From Clostridiales bacterium (GTDB lineage Bacteria; Bacillota; Clostridia; Lachnospirales; Lachnospiraceae), in contig JALEHN010000039.1 of NCBI GenBank assembly GCA_022770525.1, positions 1 to 64,000 of the forward strand: a stretch of 64,000 nucleotides of DNA, read 5' to 3'. The notes beneath the pieces are model-generated. The model saw only the letters and a list, made by a program, of their open reading frames with translations, was not told the origin of the DNA and searched no databases. The position numbers were made by a program, and so were the translations under genes. Shown in pieces: positions 16,965 to 25,635 of this stretch (positions within the stretch are counted from its first letter, which is position 1; each line of letters opens with the position of its first letter).

Positions 16965-18308
16965 ATGGGTAAATATTTTGGTACAGATGGTTTCAGAGGT
17001 GAAGCCAATGTCGTTTTAACTGTTGAACATGCCTTTAAAGTCGGACGTTTTCTTGGATGGTATTTCGGAAAGGAACATCAGGCCAATATTGTTATCGGTA
17101 AAGACACAAGAAGATCAAGCTATATGTTTGAATATGCGCTTGCCGCCGGAATTACAGCCAGCGGGGCGAATGCTTACCTGCTTCATGTAACGACAACACC
17201 AAGTGTGTCTTATGTTGTGCGGACAGAAGATTTTGACTGCGGCGTCATGATTTCAGCAAGTCACAATCCATACTATGACAATGGGTTAAAGGTCATTAAT
17301 GCTCAGGGACACAAGATGGAAGCGGAAGTTGAGCAGATGATTGAAGATTATATTGACGGAAAAAGCGGAGAACTGCCTCTGGCTGTTCGGGAAAAAATCG
17401 GCCGTACAGTGGATTATGCCATGGGACGCAACCGGTATATCGGCTATTTGATTTCCATAGCGACACGTTCTTTTAAAGGGAAGAAAATCGGCCTTGACTG
17501 TGCCAACGGTTCGGCATCTTCCATTGCAAAGAGTGTATTTGACGCACTTGGTGCAAAAACTTATGTGATTCATGCTCAGCCAAATGGTGTGAATATCAAT
17601 ACGGGATGTGGTTCCACACATATTGAGGAGTTAAGAAAATATGTGGTTGATAACGGACTTGATGTCGGCTTTGCATTCGACGGCGATGCAGACAGATGTA
17701 TTGCAGTTGCAGATGACGGACGTATCATTGATGGCGATTTAATCATCTATATCTGCGGCAAATACATGAAAGAAAACGGTCAATTGACCAACAATACAGT
17801 CGTAACAACCGTAATGTCAAATTTCGGTCTTTATCTTGCACTGGATGATGCGGGTATTCAGTATGAAAAAACGGCTGTCGGTGATAAATATGTTTACGAA
17901 AACATGATGAAGAATGGCCACATGATTGGCGGAGAACAGTCCGGACATATTATCTTTTCAAAACATGCGAGAACCGGTGACGGTATTCTGACAGCAATTA
18001 TGCTGATGGAAGTCATTATGGAAAAGAAAATGAATCTGTCAGAACTGGCAAAGCCGGTGGAAATATATCCGCAGAAGCTTGTCAATGTCAGAGTTGCCAA
18101 TAAACCTGCTGCAAGAGAAGATGAAGATGTCGTTAAAGCGATAGCTTCCGTGGAAAAGGCTCTTGGAAACACAGGCAGAATCCTTGTACGGGAAAGCGGC
18201 ACAGAACCTGTGATCCGCGTCATGGTAGAGGCTAAAAACGACGAAATATGCGAAAAATACGTAAATCAGGTGGTAGATGTATTAAAAGCAAAAGGGCATG
18301 TCATCTAA
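16965..18308 (+). CDS. glmM: Phosphoglucosamine mutase
   Basis: The 447-residue enzyme converts glucosamine-6-phosphate to glucosamine-1-phosphate for UDP-GlcNAc and cell-wall synthesis. It shows KYFGTDGFRG at the N-terminus, the phosphoserine loop MISASHNPY, the metal loop FDGDADRC, GEQSGH, and the phosphate-binding RESGTEPVIRVM. The ATG at 16965 follows TTGGAGG; an upstream in-frame ATG at 16929 would add 12 residues not seen in the family. Confidence 0.96.
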   Translation: MGKYFGTDGFRGEANVVLTVEHAFKVGRFLGWYFGKEHQANIVIGKDTRRSSYMFEYALAAGITASGANAYLLHVTTTPSVSYVVRTEDFDCGVMISASHNPYYDNGLKVINAQGHKMEAEVEQMIEDYIDGKSGELPLAVREKIGRTVDYAMGRNRYIGYLISIATRSFKGKKIGLDCANGSASSIAKSVFDALGAKTYVIHAQPNGVNINTGCGSTHIEELRKYVVDNGLDVGFAFDGDADRCIAVADDGRIIDGDLIIYICGKYMKENGQLTNNTVVTTVMSNFGLYLALDDAGIQYEKTAVGDKYVYENMMKNGHMIGGEQSGHIIFSKHARTGDGILTAIMLMEVIMEKKMNLSELAKPVEIYPQKLVNVRVANKPAAREDEDVVKAIASVEKALGNTGRILVRESGTEPVIRVMVEAKNDEICEKYVNQVVDVLKAKGHVI

Positions 18309-18357
18309 AAAAAGTGTGAATCATAGCCTATATCGAAGAAATATTGTAGAGACTTAG

Positions 18358-18413
18358 AAAAATCACCGGCTGTCATGAAAGTAAATTATACTTTTCAGAG
18401 GCGGGTGATTTTT
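18358..18413. terminator. Bidirectional terminator between glmM and the DUF4250 gene
   Basis: The stem AAAAATCACC/GGTGATTTTT (18358-18367 with 18404-18413) has a T-run to the right and an A-run to the left, serving the two convergent genes. The loop contains a second small hairpin. Confidence 0.85.
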
Positions 18414-18424
18414 TTCTAAAGACC

Positions 18425-18610
18425 TTAAATAAACCGGTTCACATTTTCATCATATACATAATCGATATTTTCCAGTTTTTTACACAGTTCGTCCCGGTCA
18501 ATTCCAAGTGACAGGCAAAGTTCATCAAGGTCAGGATAATCATCTCTCAGTTTTAAGTTAATAAAGCTTAAAAGCATGACAGGATCTTTTGGAATATTTT
18601 CGATGCTCAT
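18425..18610 (-). CDS. DUF4250 small protein
   Basis: The 61-residue acidic protein begins SIENIPKDPVMLLSFINLKLRDDY, matching the conserved start of the small DUF4250 family found in Clostridia. A helix-turn-helix-like stretch (DELCLSLGIDRDELCKKL) follows. The ATG at 18610 has a clear AGAGGTAA site. No function is known. Confidence 0.8.
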   Translation of the reverse strand: MSIENIPKDPVMLLSFINLKLRDDYPDLDELCLSLGIDRDELCKKLENIDYVYDENVNRFI

Positions 18611-18843
18611 TAGATTTACCTCTTTAATCGTATATTTGACATATAGTTTTCGCTGATTTTATGTACTTTTGTAGTATAGTTGATAAGATTGATGGCGTCA
18701 ATGGTTATTGTACACAGGAAAAATAATATCCACGAATCTTTATTTTATCATAGATGTTTTGGCTTTTTTTTGGTATCATAGAAAGGGCGGCGGTAAAGCC
18801 GCGAATTTTAACAGATACAAATATGATTAAAGAAGGGAAAATT

Positions 18844-19410
18844 ATGATTTTAGTGACGGGCGGAACCCGAAGCGGCAAAAGTGAATTTGCGGAGCAGCTT
18901 GTGATGCGTCGGGGCGAACGCTATTTATATATGGCGACAGCAAAGATTACCGACGAAGAGATGGCAAGAAGAGTAGAAAAACATCAAAAAAGACGCAGCA
19001 GCAGATGGACGACGCATGAAGGATATCATGAGCTGTGGCGTGTACTTGAAGAGGAAGGCAAAAACTATGACGGCATTTTGCTGGATAGTGTATCTTCGAT
19101 GCTGACAAACCTGTTGTTTGATTTGATCGGGGAAGTGAACTGGGATACCTTTGATTTCGCGGATGTGGATTTTAAAGCAGCGGAACAGGAGATTATTCCT
19201 GTATTTGAAAAAATAGCGGCGGCGGCAGAACAAAGAAAATTGCCCCTTGTCGTTGTGACTGATGAGATCGGTCTTGGTGTTATTCCGGATACATATCTGG
19301 GACGGGCATTCAGAGATATGATGGGACTGGCTAATCAGAAGCTTGCGGCGGCAGCTGATGAAGTTTATTTTGTCATCAGCGGTATTCCGGTAAAAATCAA
19401 GGGGGAATAA
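18844..19410 (+). CDS. cobU: Adenosylcobinamide kinase / adenosylcobinamide-phosphate guanylyltransferase
   Basis: The 188-residue enzyme phosphorylates adenosylcobinamide and transfers GMP to it, starting assembly of the cobalamin nucleotide loop. It shows the P-loop VTGGTRSGKSEFAE, MATAKITDEEMA, the RR-W-T-HEG stretch and the Walker B-like LLDSVSSMLTN. I chose ATG 18844, which has AGAAGGG upstream; the ORF itself runs back to 18754. No cobalamin riboswitch is recognisable in the 233 bases upstream. It is first in a cobU-cobS-phosphatase-cobT group. Confidence 0.95.
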   Translation: MILVTGGTRSGKSEFAEQLVMRRGERYLYMATAKITDEEMARRVEKHQKRRSSRWTTHEGYHELWRVLEEEGKNYDGILLDSVSSMLTNLLFDLIGEVNWDTFDFADVDFKAAEQEIIPVFEKIAAAAEQRKLPLVVVTDEIGLGVIPDTYLGRAFRDMMGLANQKLAAAADEVYFVISGIPVKIKGE

Positions 19411-19413
19411 AAA

Positions 19414-20169
19414 ATGGACACTTTAATATTGACGATTCAGTTATTAACACGTATTCCCATCAATAAACAGATCGATGTTAAAGATGAAATGCTTTCTAAA
19501 GGTGTCATGTACTGGCCGGTTGTCGGGCTGATCATCGGTGTGGGACAGGCGATTGTTTATATGCTCTTATCACTTATTCTTCCGAAGCCGGTGGCCGTGA
19601 TTTTTGCCGTATTGTCTGAAATATGCATTAACGGCGGTTTTCATTTGGATGGTCTGTGTGATACGGCAGATGCTATTTATTCGGCAAGGACAAAAGAACG
19701 AATGCTGGAAATTATGAAAGACAGCAGAGTCGGTACAAACGGTGTGATTGCTGCATTTTTTGATCTGATGCTGAAAATATTCCTTCTGATGTCATCTGTG
19801 GACACAGAGGTCGTTCTGATTCTTGCACCGGTGGCGGGAAAAATGGTTCAGGGTATTTTGATGTATAAAGCCCGCTATGCCAGAGAAAAAGGACTTGGAC
19901 ATTCATATATCGGGCGTATCAGCTTAAAAACCTGCTTAATATGTTCGATATCAGGCGCCGTATTTATAGGCGCATGCCTGGCGGTTTTTGGAAAATGGTT
20001 TCTGTTTCCGGTGCCGTTTATCTGTATGTTGGCAGCATTTGGTTTCAGAAAATACATAGAAAGTAAAATTGACGGGATGACCGGTGATACACTTGGTGCA
20101 GGGTCTGAGGTGACAGAGATTTTATTTCTGTTACTTATTGCAATTGCCCAGAGTATGCTCTGGTGGTAA
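19414..20169 (+). CDS. cobS: Adenosylcobinamide-GDP ribazoletransferase
   Basis: The 251-residue integral membrane protein joins adenosylcobinamide-GDP to alpha-ribazole(-phosphate). It has the family motifs TRIP near the N-terminus, GGFHLDGLCDTADA and KDSRVGTNGV, and several membrane helices. Its start is only four bases after the cobU stop, so the two are co-translated. Confidence 0.95.
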   Translation: MDTLILTIQLLTRIPINKQIDVKDEMLSKGVMYWPVVGLIIGVGQAIVYMLLSLILPKPVAVIFAVLSEICINGGFHLDGLCDTADAIYSARTKERMLEIMKDSRVGTNGVIAAFFDLMLKIFLLMSSVDTEVVLILAPVAGKMVQGILMYKARYAREKGLGHSYIGRISLKTCLICSISGAVFIGACLAVFGKWFLFPVPFICMLAAFGFRKYIESKIDGMTGDTLGAGSEVTEILFLLLIAIAQSMLWW

Positions 20170-20226
20170 AGCAAATCATTCAGAGTGTTGGACATTATTG
20201 TTTGTGATTGTAAAGCTTAAGTTGGG

Positions 20227-20874
20227 ATGATGGATATGAGGATATATTTTATAAGACATTCAGAAACAGACTGCAATAAAAACCATCTTTTTTATGGAAG
20301 TCTTGATGTTCCGGTTAATGAAACCGGTGCAGCGCAGGCAGACCGATTGGCAGCGCTGCTTGAGGATGTGCAGTTTGACCGTATATATGCCAGTGATATG
20401 TTAAGGGTTCATCAGACGCTGGATATTGTGCTGAAAAGAAATAAAGCGGCGCAGCAGGAATGTCCGCCGGTGATTTTTTTACCGGAAATCAGGGAGATTG
20501 ACTTTGGGCTGTGGGAAGGAAAAACCTATGGCGAGATATCGGAGGCATATCCCGATGATGTGGCGAAATGGTGCAATGACTGGGAAAATTCCATACCGAC
20601 CGGTGGTGAAAGCTTTCGGCATTTTATAAGTGTGAGAATTAAAAATGCTTTTTTTGACATCATTTCCGATGCACTGGCACACGGTATGACGGAGAAGACG
20701 ATTTTGATCGCCTCCCATAACGGTGTGATGCAGTCAATGTTTGCGGCAATCATGAATCTTGAACTTAAAGGTGTCTGGCACTTTCAGTTTGAGCAGGATG
20801 CCTACAGTGTGGTAGATTTTGAGTGTGACAATTATACTGTGAGAAAAATTAATTCACGTGAGCATGCGAAATAA
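20227..20874 (+). CDS. Histidine phosphatase family protein, probable alpha-ribazole phosphatase
   Basis: The 215-residue protein has the phosphoglycerate-mutase-type RHSETDCN motif with the phosphorylated His, a second active-site stretch ASHNGVMQ, and EIREIDFGLWEGKTYGEI. Its position between cobS and cobT suggests CobC activity, removing phosphate from alpha-ribazole-5'-phosphate. The start may be ATG 20227 or ATG 20236; TTGGG upstream is weak for both. Confidence 0.82.
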   Translation: MMDMRIYFIRHSETDCNKNHLFYGSLDVPVNETGAAQADRLAALLEDVQFDRIYASDMLRVHQTLDIVLKRNKAAQQECPPVIFLPEIREIDFGLWEGKTYGEISEAYPDDVAKWCNDWENSIPTGGESFRHFISVRIKNAFFDIISDALAHGMTEKTILIASHNGVMQSMFAAIMNLELKGVWHFQFEQDAYSVVDFECDNYTVRKINSREHAK

Positions 20875-21015
20875 GTACAGAAGAAGATAATTAATTTCTG
20901 TGCATGCGAAGCAAATGCAGAAGAAAGGCAATATATTTCCGGGCATATCCGGTAAGTGCAGAAGAAGACAATTAATTTCCGTAATAATGCGAAGTAAATA
21001 CGGCAGAAAGAAGGA
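20862..21015. repeat. Four ~40-bp degenerate tandem repeats starting at the phosphatase gene end
   Basis: Units begin near 20862, 20902, 20943 and 20985. They share GCATGCGAA, then TACAGAAGAAG and AATTAATTTC-like segments. The first unit contains the last codons and stop of the phosphatase gene, and the last carries the cobT ribosome binding region. Confidence 0.8.
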
Positions 21016-21020
21016 TATGA

Positions 21021-22079
21021 ATGACATTAAACGAAGCGATTGAAGCGATTGCTCCTCTTGATGAAGATGCGATGGCAAAGGCATGGGAAATCTGGGATCA
21101 TAAATGCATACCATTAAGAAGTCTCGGAAGGCTGGAAGATATGGTTGTGCGGCTTTGCGGTATTTTCGGGACGACAAAGCCTGAGATAAAAAAAAGAGCC
21201 GTTGTTGTTATGGCAGGCGATAATGGAGTGATTGAAGAAGGCGTGACTCAGTCGGATAATCATGTGACGACGACGGTGACGTGCAATATGACAAAAGCCA
21301 ATGCGACAATCTGCGTATTGTCAAAGATTTCCGGTGCAGACGTATTTCCGGTGGACATCGGTATTCTTGATGATTACGACTGTCCGGGAATTTACAACAG
21401 AAAAGTGATGCGCGGCACATCCAATATGACCAAAGGTCCGGCAATGCCAAGGGAAAAAGCGATTGAAGCGGTGGAGACAGGCATTGCTTTTGTTTCGGAG
21501 CTTGTGGATCAGGGATACAATTTATTTGCTACAGGTGAGATGGGCATCGGCAATACTTCCACAAGCAGTGCCATGGCGTCGGTATTTTTAGATGCAGCGC
21601 CTGAAAAGGTAACAGGCCGGGGCGCGGGGCTTTCAACGCCGGGACTGGAACGTAAAATCAATGCGATTAAAAAAGCAATTGAAGTGAACAGACCGGATAA
21701 AAATGACCCACTCGATGTGCTTTCAAAAGTTGGGGGACTGGACATTGCCGGTCTTTGCGGATGCTTTATCGGCGCTGCGGCAAAAAGAGTACCGATACTG
21801 ATTGACGGATTTATTTCGTCAGTGGCAGCACTTTGCGCTGTAAGACTGGCACCGGCAGCGGCAGCCTATATTTTTCCTTCCCATGTTTCGGCAGAACCGG
21901 CAGGTCAGATGGTTCTTGATGCGATGGGAATGGAGGCTTATCTTCATGGCGGTATGTGCCTTGGTGAAGGCAGCGGCGCGGTCACCTGTTTTCATTTATT
22001 TGATTATGCCCTGGCAGCCTATGAGCAGATCCCGACATTTGAGGTGGCCGAAATCGAAACCTATGTGCCGCTTGTGTAG
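21021..22079 (+). CDS. cobT: Nicotinate-nucleotide-dimethylbenzimidazole phosphoribosyltransferase
   Basis: The 352-residue enzyme activates the lower ligand base (dimethylbenzimidazole or related bases) to alpha-ribazole phosphate. Motifs include MAGDNGV, GEMGIGNTS, GRGAGL, the FISSVAALCAVRL stretch and the family's C-terminal catalytic Glu region (GGMCLGEGSGA). With cobU, cobS and the phosphatase it completes nucleotide-loop assembly, which suffices for cobinamide salvage. Start ATG 21021 follows AGAAGGA. Confidence 0.95.
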   Translation: MTLNEAIEAIAPLDEDAMAKAWEIWDHKCIPLRSLGRLEDMVVRLCGIFGTTKPEIKKRAVVVMAGDNGVIEEGVTQSDNHVTTTVTCNMTKANATICVLSKISGADVFPVDIGILDDYDCPGIYNRKVMRGTSNMTKGPAMPREKAIEAVETGIAFVSELVDQGYNLFATGEMGIGNTSTSSAMASVFLDAAPEKVTGRGAGLSTPGLERKINAIKKAIEVNRPDKNDPLDVLSKVGGLDIAGLCGCFIGAAAKRVPILIDGFISSVAALCAVRLAPAAAAYIFPSHVSAEPAGQMVLDAMGMEAYLHGGMCLGEGSGAVTCFHLFDYALAAYEQIPTFEVAEIETYVPLV

Positions 22080-22081
22080 GC

Positions 22082-22151
22082 CATTGATACCTGGATGAAA
22101 GACTTTGTGTTTATTTCATTGATGCCGGGATGAAAGATTCTGAGTTTATTT
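22082..22151. repeat. Two 35-bp tandem repeats after cobT
   Basis: Units at 22082-22116 and 22117-22151 share CATTGAT, GGATGAAAGA and GTTTATTT. They begin directly after the cobT stop codon. Confidence 0.8.
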
Positions 22152-22180
22152 AACTACATCGTATGTGAGAGTGATGATTC

Positions 22181-23506
22181 ATGGATTTGTTTGATTATAT
22201 GCGGGAAACTGCAAAAGAGAAGGAATCGCCTTTAGCGTCAAGACTTCGGCCGGTGACCCTTGATGAGATTGTAGGTCAGCAGCATATTATCGGAAAGGGT
22301 AAGCTGCTTTACCGGGCGATTGCCGCCGATAAGCTGAGTTCTCTGATATTATACGGACCGCCGGGGACGGGAAAGACGACCATAGCCCAGGTGATCGCAA
22401 AAACGACAAAGGCTGAGTTTATGCAGATCAATGCCACCGGTGCCGGAAAAAAGGATATGGAGCAGGTGATTGAAAGCGCAAAACAGAATATGGGTATGTA
22501 CGGCAAAAAGACGATTCTGTTTATTGATGAAATTCATCGTTTTAATAAAAGCCAGCAGGATTATCTTTTGCCTTATGTTGAGGACGGCACGGTGATTTTG
22601 ATCGGTGCCACCACGGAAAATCCGTATTTCGAAGTGAATTCAGCCCTTATTTCACGTTCTATCGTGTTTGAATTAAAGGCCTTGTCCGCAGAAGACATTA
22701 AGACACTGATTCACCGGGCTGTTTATGATAAAGAACGGGGGATGGGGGCTTACGATGCAGTCATTGATGATGAGGCGATGACATTTCTTGCGGATATGGC
22801 CAATGGTGACGCAAGACAGGCGCTGAATGCCGTTGAGCTGGCTGTACTTACAACAGACCGCGGTGATGACGGAAAAATTCATATTACCATTGATGTGGCA
22901 TCGGAGTGTATACAAAAAAGAGTGATGAATTATGACAAGGACGGGGATAATCATTACGATACGATTTCCGCGTTCATTAAAAGTATGCGGGGGTCAGACC
23001 CCGATGCAGCGCTTTATTACCTTGCGCGGATGCTGTATGCCGGTGAAGATGTGGCATTTGTTGCCAGGAGAATTATGATCTGCGCGGCAGAGGATGTCGG
23101 CAACGCTGATCCGATGGCGCTTACAGTGGCTGTATCTGCGGCTCAGGCGGTGGAGCGGCTCGGTATGCCGGAGGGGCGGATCGTTTTAGCACAGGCAGCG
23201 GCTTATGTGGCCTGTGCGCCAAAAAGTAATGCTGCTATCTGCGGCATTGATGCGGCCATGGAGACGGTGCGCAGTATGAAAACGGCGTCAATACCTTCAT
23301 ATCTGATGGATGCCCATTATAAAGGCGCCGGCAAGCTTGGACACGGCATTGGGTATAAATATGCCCATGATTATAAAAATCATTATGTGAATCAGCAATA
23401 TCTTCCGGATGAACTTAAGGATCATGTATTTTATGAAATGGGTGACCTTGGCTATGAGGCAGTGATGAAGGCAAATCTTGAAAAAATCCGGAAGGAAGCA
23501 GAATAA
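22181..23506 (+). CDS. rarA: Replication-associated recombination protein A (AAA ATPase)
   Basis: The 441-residue RarA/MgsA acts at stalled replication forks. It shows SPLASRLRP, the clamp-loader-like Walker A YGPPGTGKTT, Walker B FIDEIHRFN, sensor 1 GATTENP, and the C-terminal tetramerisation region with SMRGSDPDAALYYLARML and DAHYKGA. Start ATG 22181 follows GAGAGTGATG. It lies downstream of cobT on the same strand, but a functional link is not implied. Confidence 0.95.
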   Translation: MDLFDYMRETAKEKESPLASRLRPVTLDEIVGQQHIIGKGKLLYRAIAADKLSSLILYGPPGTGKTTIAQVIAKTTKAEFMQINATGAGKKDMEQVIESAKQNMGMYGKKTILFIDEIHRFNKSQQDYLLPYVEDGTVILIGATTENPYFEVNSALISRSIVFELKALSAEDIKTLIHRAVYDKERGMGAYDAVIDDEAMTFLADMANGDARQALNAVELAVLTTDRGDDGKIHITIDVASECIQKRVMNYDKDGDNHYDTISAFIKSMRGSDPDAALYYLARMLYAGEDVAFVARRIMICAAEDVGNADPMALTVAVSAAQAVERLGMPEGRIVLAQAAAYVACAPKSNAAICGIDAAMETVRSMKTASIPSYLMDAHYKGAGKLGHGIGYKYAHDYKNHYVNQQYLPDELKDHVFYEMGDLGYEAVMKANLEKIRKEAE

Positions 23507-23534
23507 ATTGAACAGACAGAAGGATTCGTAGATT

Positions 23535-24152
23535 ATGGAACTTTATATATTCAGACACGGAAAAACCGTATGGAATGCGGCAAGAAGGATTCAGGGCAGC
23601 GTGGATATTGAACTGACTGATGAAGGAAGGGAGATGGCGGCACAAACATCAAAGGCCATTAAAGATATTCATTTTGATGCGATTTATGCCAGTCCGCTGA
23701 AAAGAGCTTACGAAACAGCCTGCATTTTAAAAGGTGACCGTGATTTAGAAGTGATTCGGGATGACAGAATCAAAGAGCTGAATTTTGGCGTATTGGAAGG
23801 CACCAGCTTTGACAATATACAGAGTTCGGATTGTGACAAAAGGTTCAGTGTGTTTTTTACAAGACCGGAGCTTTATGAGCGGCCGCCAAAGGGAGAGTCA
23901 CTGGAGGAGCTGTGTGCCCGGGCTGCGGATTTCATTGAGGATATTCGTCAAAAACATCACGATGATGAGCGGATCATGATCGTTGCCCACGGAGCGGTGA
24001 ATAAAGCGATGCTAAAACATATCCGGGGACTTGAAATGAAGGATCTGTGGTATGGGCAGCTTCAGAAAAATTGTGCGGCAGCTATCGTTTCTATGAATGA
24101 ACAGGGATTTAAAGTGATTGAAGAAAGTAAGACTTATGTCAGTAAAGCTTAA
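23535..24152 (+). CDS. Histidine phosphatase family protein
   Basis: The 205-residue protein has the RHGKTVWN motif, ASPLKRAYETA and the second catalytic segment VAHGAVNKAM. It belongs to the phosphoglycerate-mutase-like phosphatases; the substrate is not evident. It differs clearly from the copy near cobT. The start follows AGAAGGA. Its end is partly duplicated downstream. Confidence 0.88.
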   Translation: MELYIFRHGKTVWNAARRIQGSVDIELTDEGREMAAQTSKAIKDIHFDAIYASPLKRAYETACILKGDRDLEVIRDDRIKELNFGVLEGTSFDNIQSSDCDKRFSVFFTRPELYERPPKGESLEELCARAADFIEDIRQKHHDDERIMIVAHGAVNKAMLKHIRGLEMKDLWYGQLQKNCAAAIVSMNEQGFKVIEESKTYVSKA

Positions 24153-24240
24153 GAAGGTCACGTGTAAAGTCATGGAATACTTCAAATACATGAAAAAAAC
24201 GGTTTAAGAATGCTTAAGCAGATCACGGATAAAGTTACGG
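24147..24240. repeat. Stop-codon-spanning direct repeat, period 65 bp
   Basis: Copies at 24147-24175 and 24212-24240 match at 23 of 29 positions. Both begin GCTTAAG, which in the first copy contains the stop of the phosphatase gene, and both contain GATAAAGT- or TGTAAAGT-like segments. The second copy runs into the ribosome binding site of the next gene. Confidence 0.75.
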
Positions 24241-24250
24241 GGAGGAAGTC

Positions 24251-25567
24251 TTGAAAAGAAAAAATCTAAATTGCAAAAAAAGGATGCTTGTGATATCGCT
24301 TGATGCCGTCGGCGGTGCGGACTATGATTATTTAAAAACACTGCCGAATTTCAGTAAATTTCTGGAAGGCGCATGTCTTTGTACCGATGTTCAAAGCGTT
24401 TATCCAAGTATTACATATCCGGCGCACACGACGATTATCACAGGCCGGATGCCGAAAAATCACGGGATTATTAACAATACCCTTGTGATGCCGGGGGCTT
24501 TATCGCCGGACTGGTACTGGCAGCGAAAGTATATCCGGGGGACAACGCTTTATGATGAAGCAGTTAAAAAGGGTATGAAGGTGGCGGCGCTTTTATGGCC
24601 GGTGACAGCAAAGGCTAAAATTCAATACAACATGCCTGAGATTTTTGCAAACAGGCCATGGTCCAACCAGATTCTTACTTCCATGAGCAACGGCAGCATA
24701 TTGTATCAGGCAAAAATGAACAGTATGTTCGGACATTTAAGAAACGGCAAATCCCAGCCGGCGCTGGACAATTTTGTACATCAGGCGCTTTTGTATACAT
24801 TAAGCCATTACAAACCGGATCTGACACTGGTACACTGGACAGATGTGGATTCTACAAGACATTTATACGGTGTTCACGGTCCGGAAGTGACAGAGGCATT
24901 AAACAGGCATGACAAACGTCTCGGCGAGATGATGGCTCTGTTAAAAAAGATGGGCATTGACGAAGAAACAAATATTGTTTTGCTGGGCGACCATTACCAG
25001 AAAGATGTCCGGAGGATTATTTATCTGAATCACGTATTGAAGGAAAAAGGATATCTAAAGACGGATGGGCAAAAAGTGAGAGACTGGAAGGCGATATGTA
25101 AAAACTGTGATGGCAGTGCCTATATTTATTTGAAAAAAGGCTTTGCACATCTTGAAAAGGAAATTTATCAGCTGTTTAACGATATGAAAGATGATGAAAA
25201 CAGCGGCATCAAGGCGGTGTATACAAGGCAGGAGGCGGCAGATAAAGGTGCTGATCCAAGATGTGCGGTGATGCTTGAAGCCGCCGAAGGCTGTTATTTC
25301 CTTGATGAATGGCGGTGTTTCAGTGAAAATGTCATGGTTGATGAAGGACAGTCAAAAACCGGACATATGATGGCTGTACACGGCTATGATCCGACAGACA
25401 AAGGATACGGCACCATTTTTATGGCGAAAGGTCCTGATTTCAATAAAAATGTTCGTATTCCGACAATGCATCTGGCAGATGAAGGTGTGACGATGGCAAA
25501 GATTTTAGGATTGGATCTGGGAAAAACAGATGGTCATGCGATTGATGCATTCATCTGTAAACAATAG
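24251..25567 (+). CDS. Type I phosphodiesterase / nucleotide pyrophosphatase family protein
   Basis: The 438-residue protein belongs to the alkaline-phosphatase superfamily. It has ISLDAVGGADYDYL with the first metal Asp, SVYPSITYPAHTTIITG with the nucleophile Thr, HWTDVDSTRHLYG and GDHYQKDV, plus a late histidine-containing segment SKTGHMMAVHGYDP. No signal peptide is seen. Translation starts at TTG 24251 after GGGGAGG. The substrate is unknown. Confidence 0.87.
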   Translation: MKRKNLNCKKRMLVISLDAVGGADYDYLKTLPNFSKFLEGACLCTDVQSVYPSITYPAHTTIITGRMPKNHGIINNTLVMPGALSPDWYWQRKYIRGTTLYDEAVKKGMKVAALLWPVTAKAKIQYNMPEIFANRPWSNQILTSMSNGSILYQAKMNSMFGHLRNGKSQPALDNFVHQALLYTLSHYKPDLTLVHWTDVDSTRHLYGVHGPEVTEALNRHDKRLGEMMALLKKMGIDEETNIVLLGDHYQKDVRRIIYLNHVLKEKGYLKTDGQKVRDWKAICKNCDGSAYIYLKKGFAHLEKEIYQLFNDMKDDENSGIKAVYTRQEAADKGADPRCAVMLEAAEGCYFLDEWRCFSENVMVDEGQSKTGHMMAVHGYDPTDKGYGTIFMAKGPDFNKNVRIPTMHLADEGVTMAKILGLDLGKTDGHAIDAFICKQ

Positions 25568-25568
25568 A

Positions 25569-25620
25569 CAGTTGTTGATACAGCCAAAAAATAAGCAGTT
25601 ATTGGTACTGCTAAAAACAA
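25569..25620. repeat. Two 27-bp tandem repeats after the phosphodiesterase gene
   Basis: Units starting at 25569 and 25596 share CAGTTRTTG, then TAC and GC, then an AAAAA tract. The first includes bases next to the stop codon and the second ends at the ribosome binding site of the MFS gene. Confidence 0.7.
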
Positions 25621-25635
25621 GAGGGAGGTAACTCT

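Noticed and set aside
18611-18843. Cobalamin riboswitch before cobU
   Set aside because: I could not find the conserved B12-box or related core segments in the gap.
22988-23002. GGGGTCAGACCCC palindrome
   Set aside because: It lies inside rarA and encodes the conserved RGSDP segment, so the palindrome is probably a codon-level coincidence.
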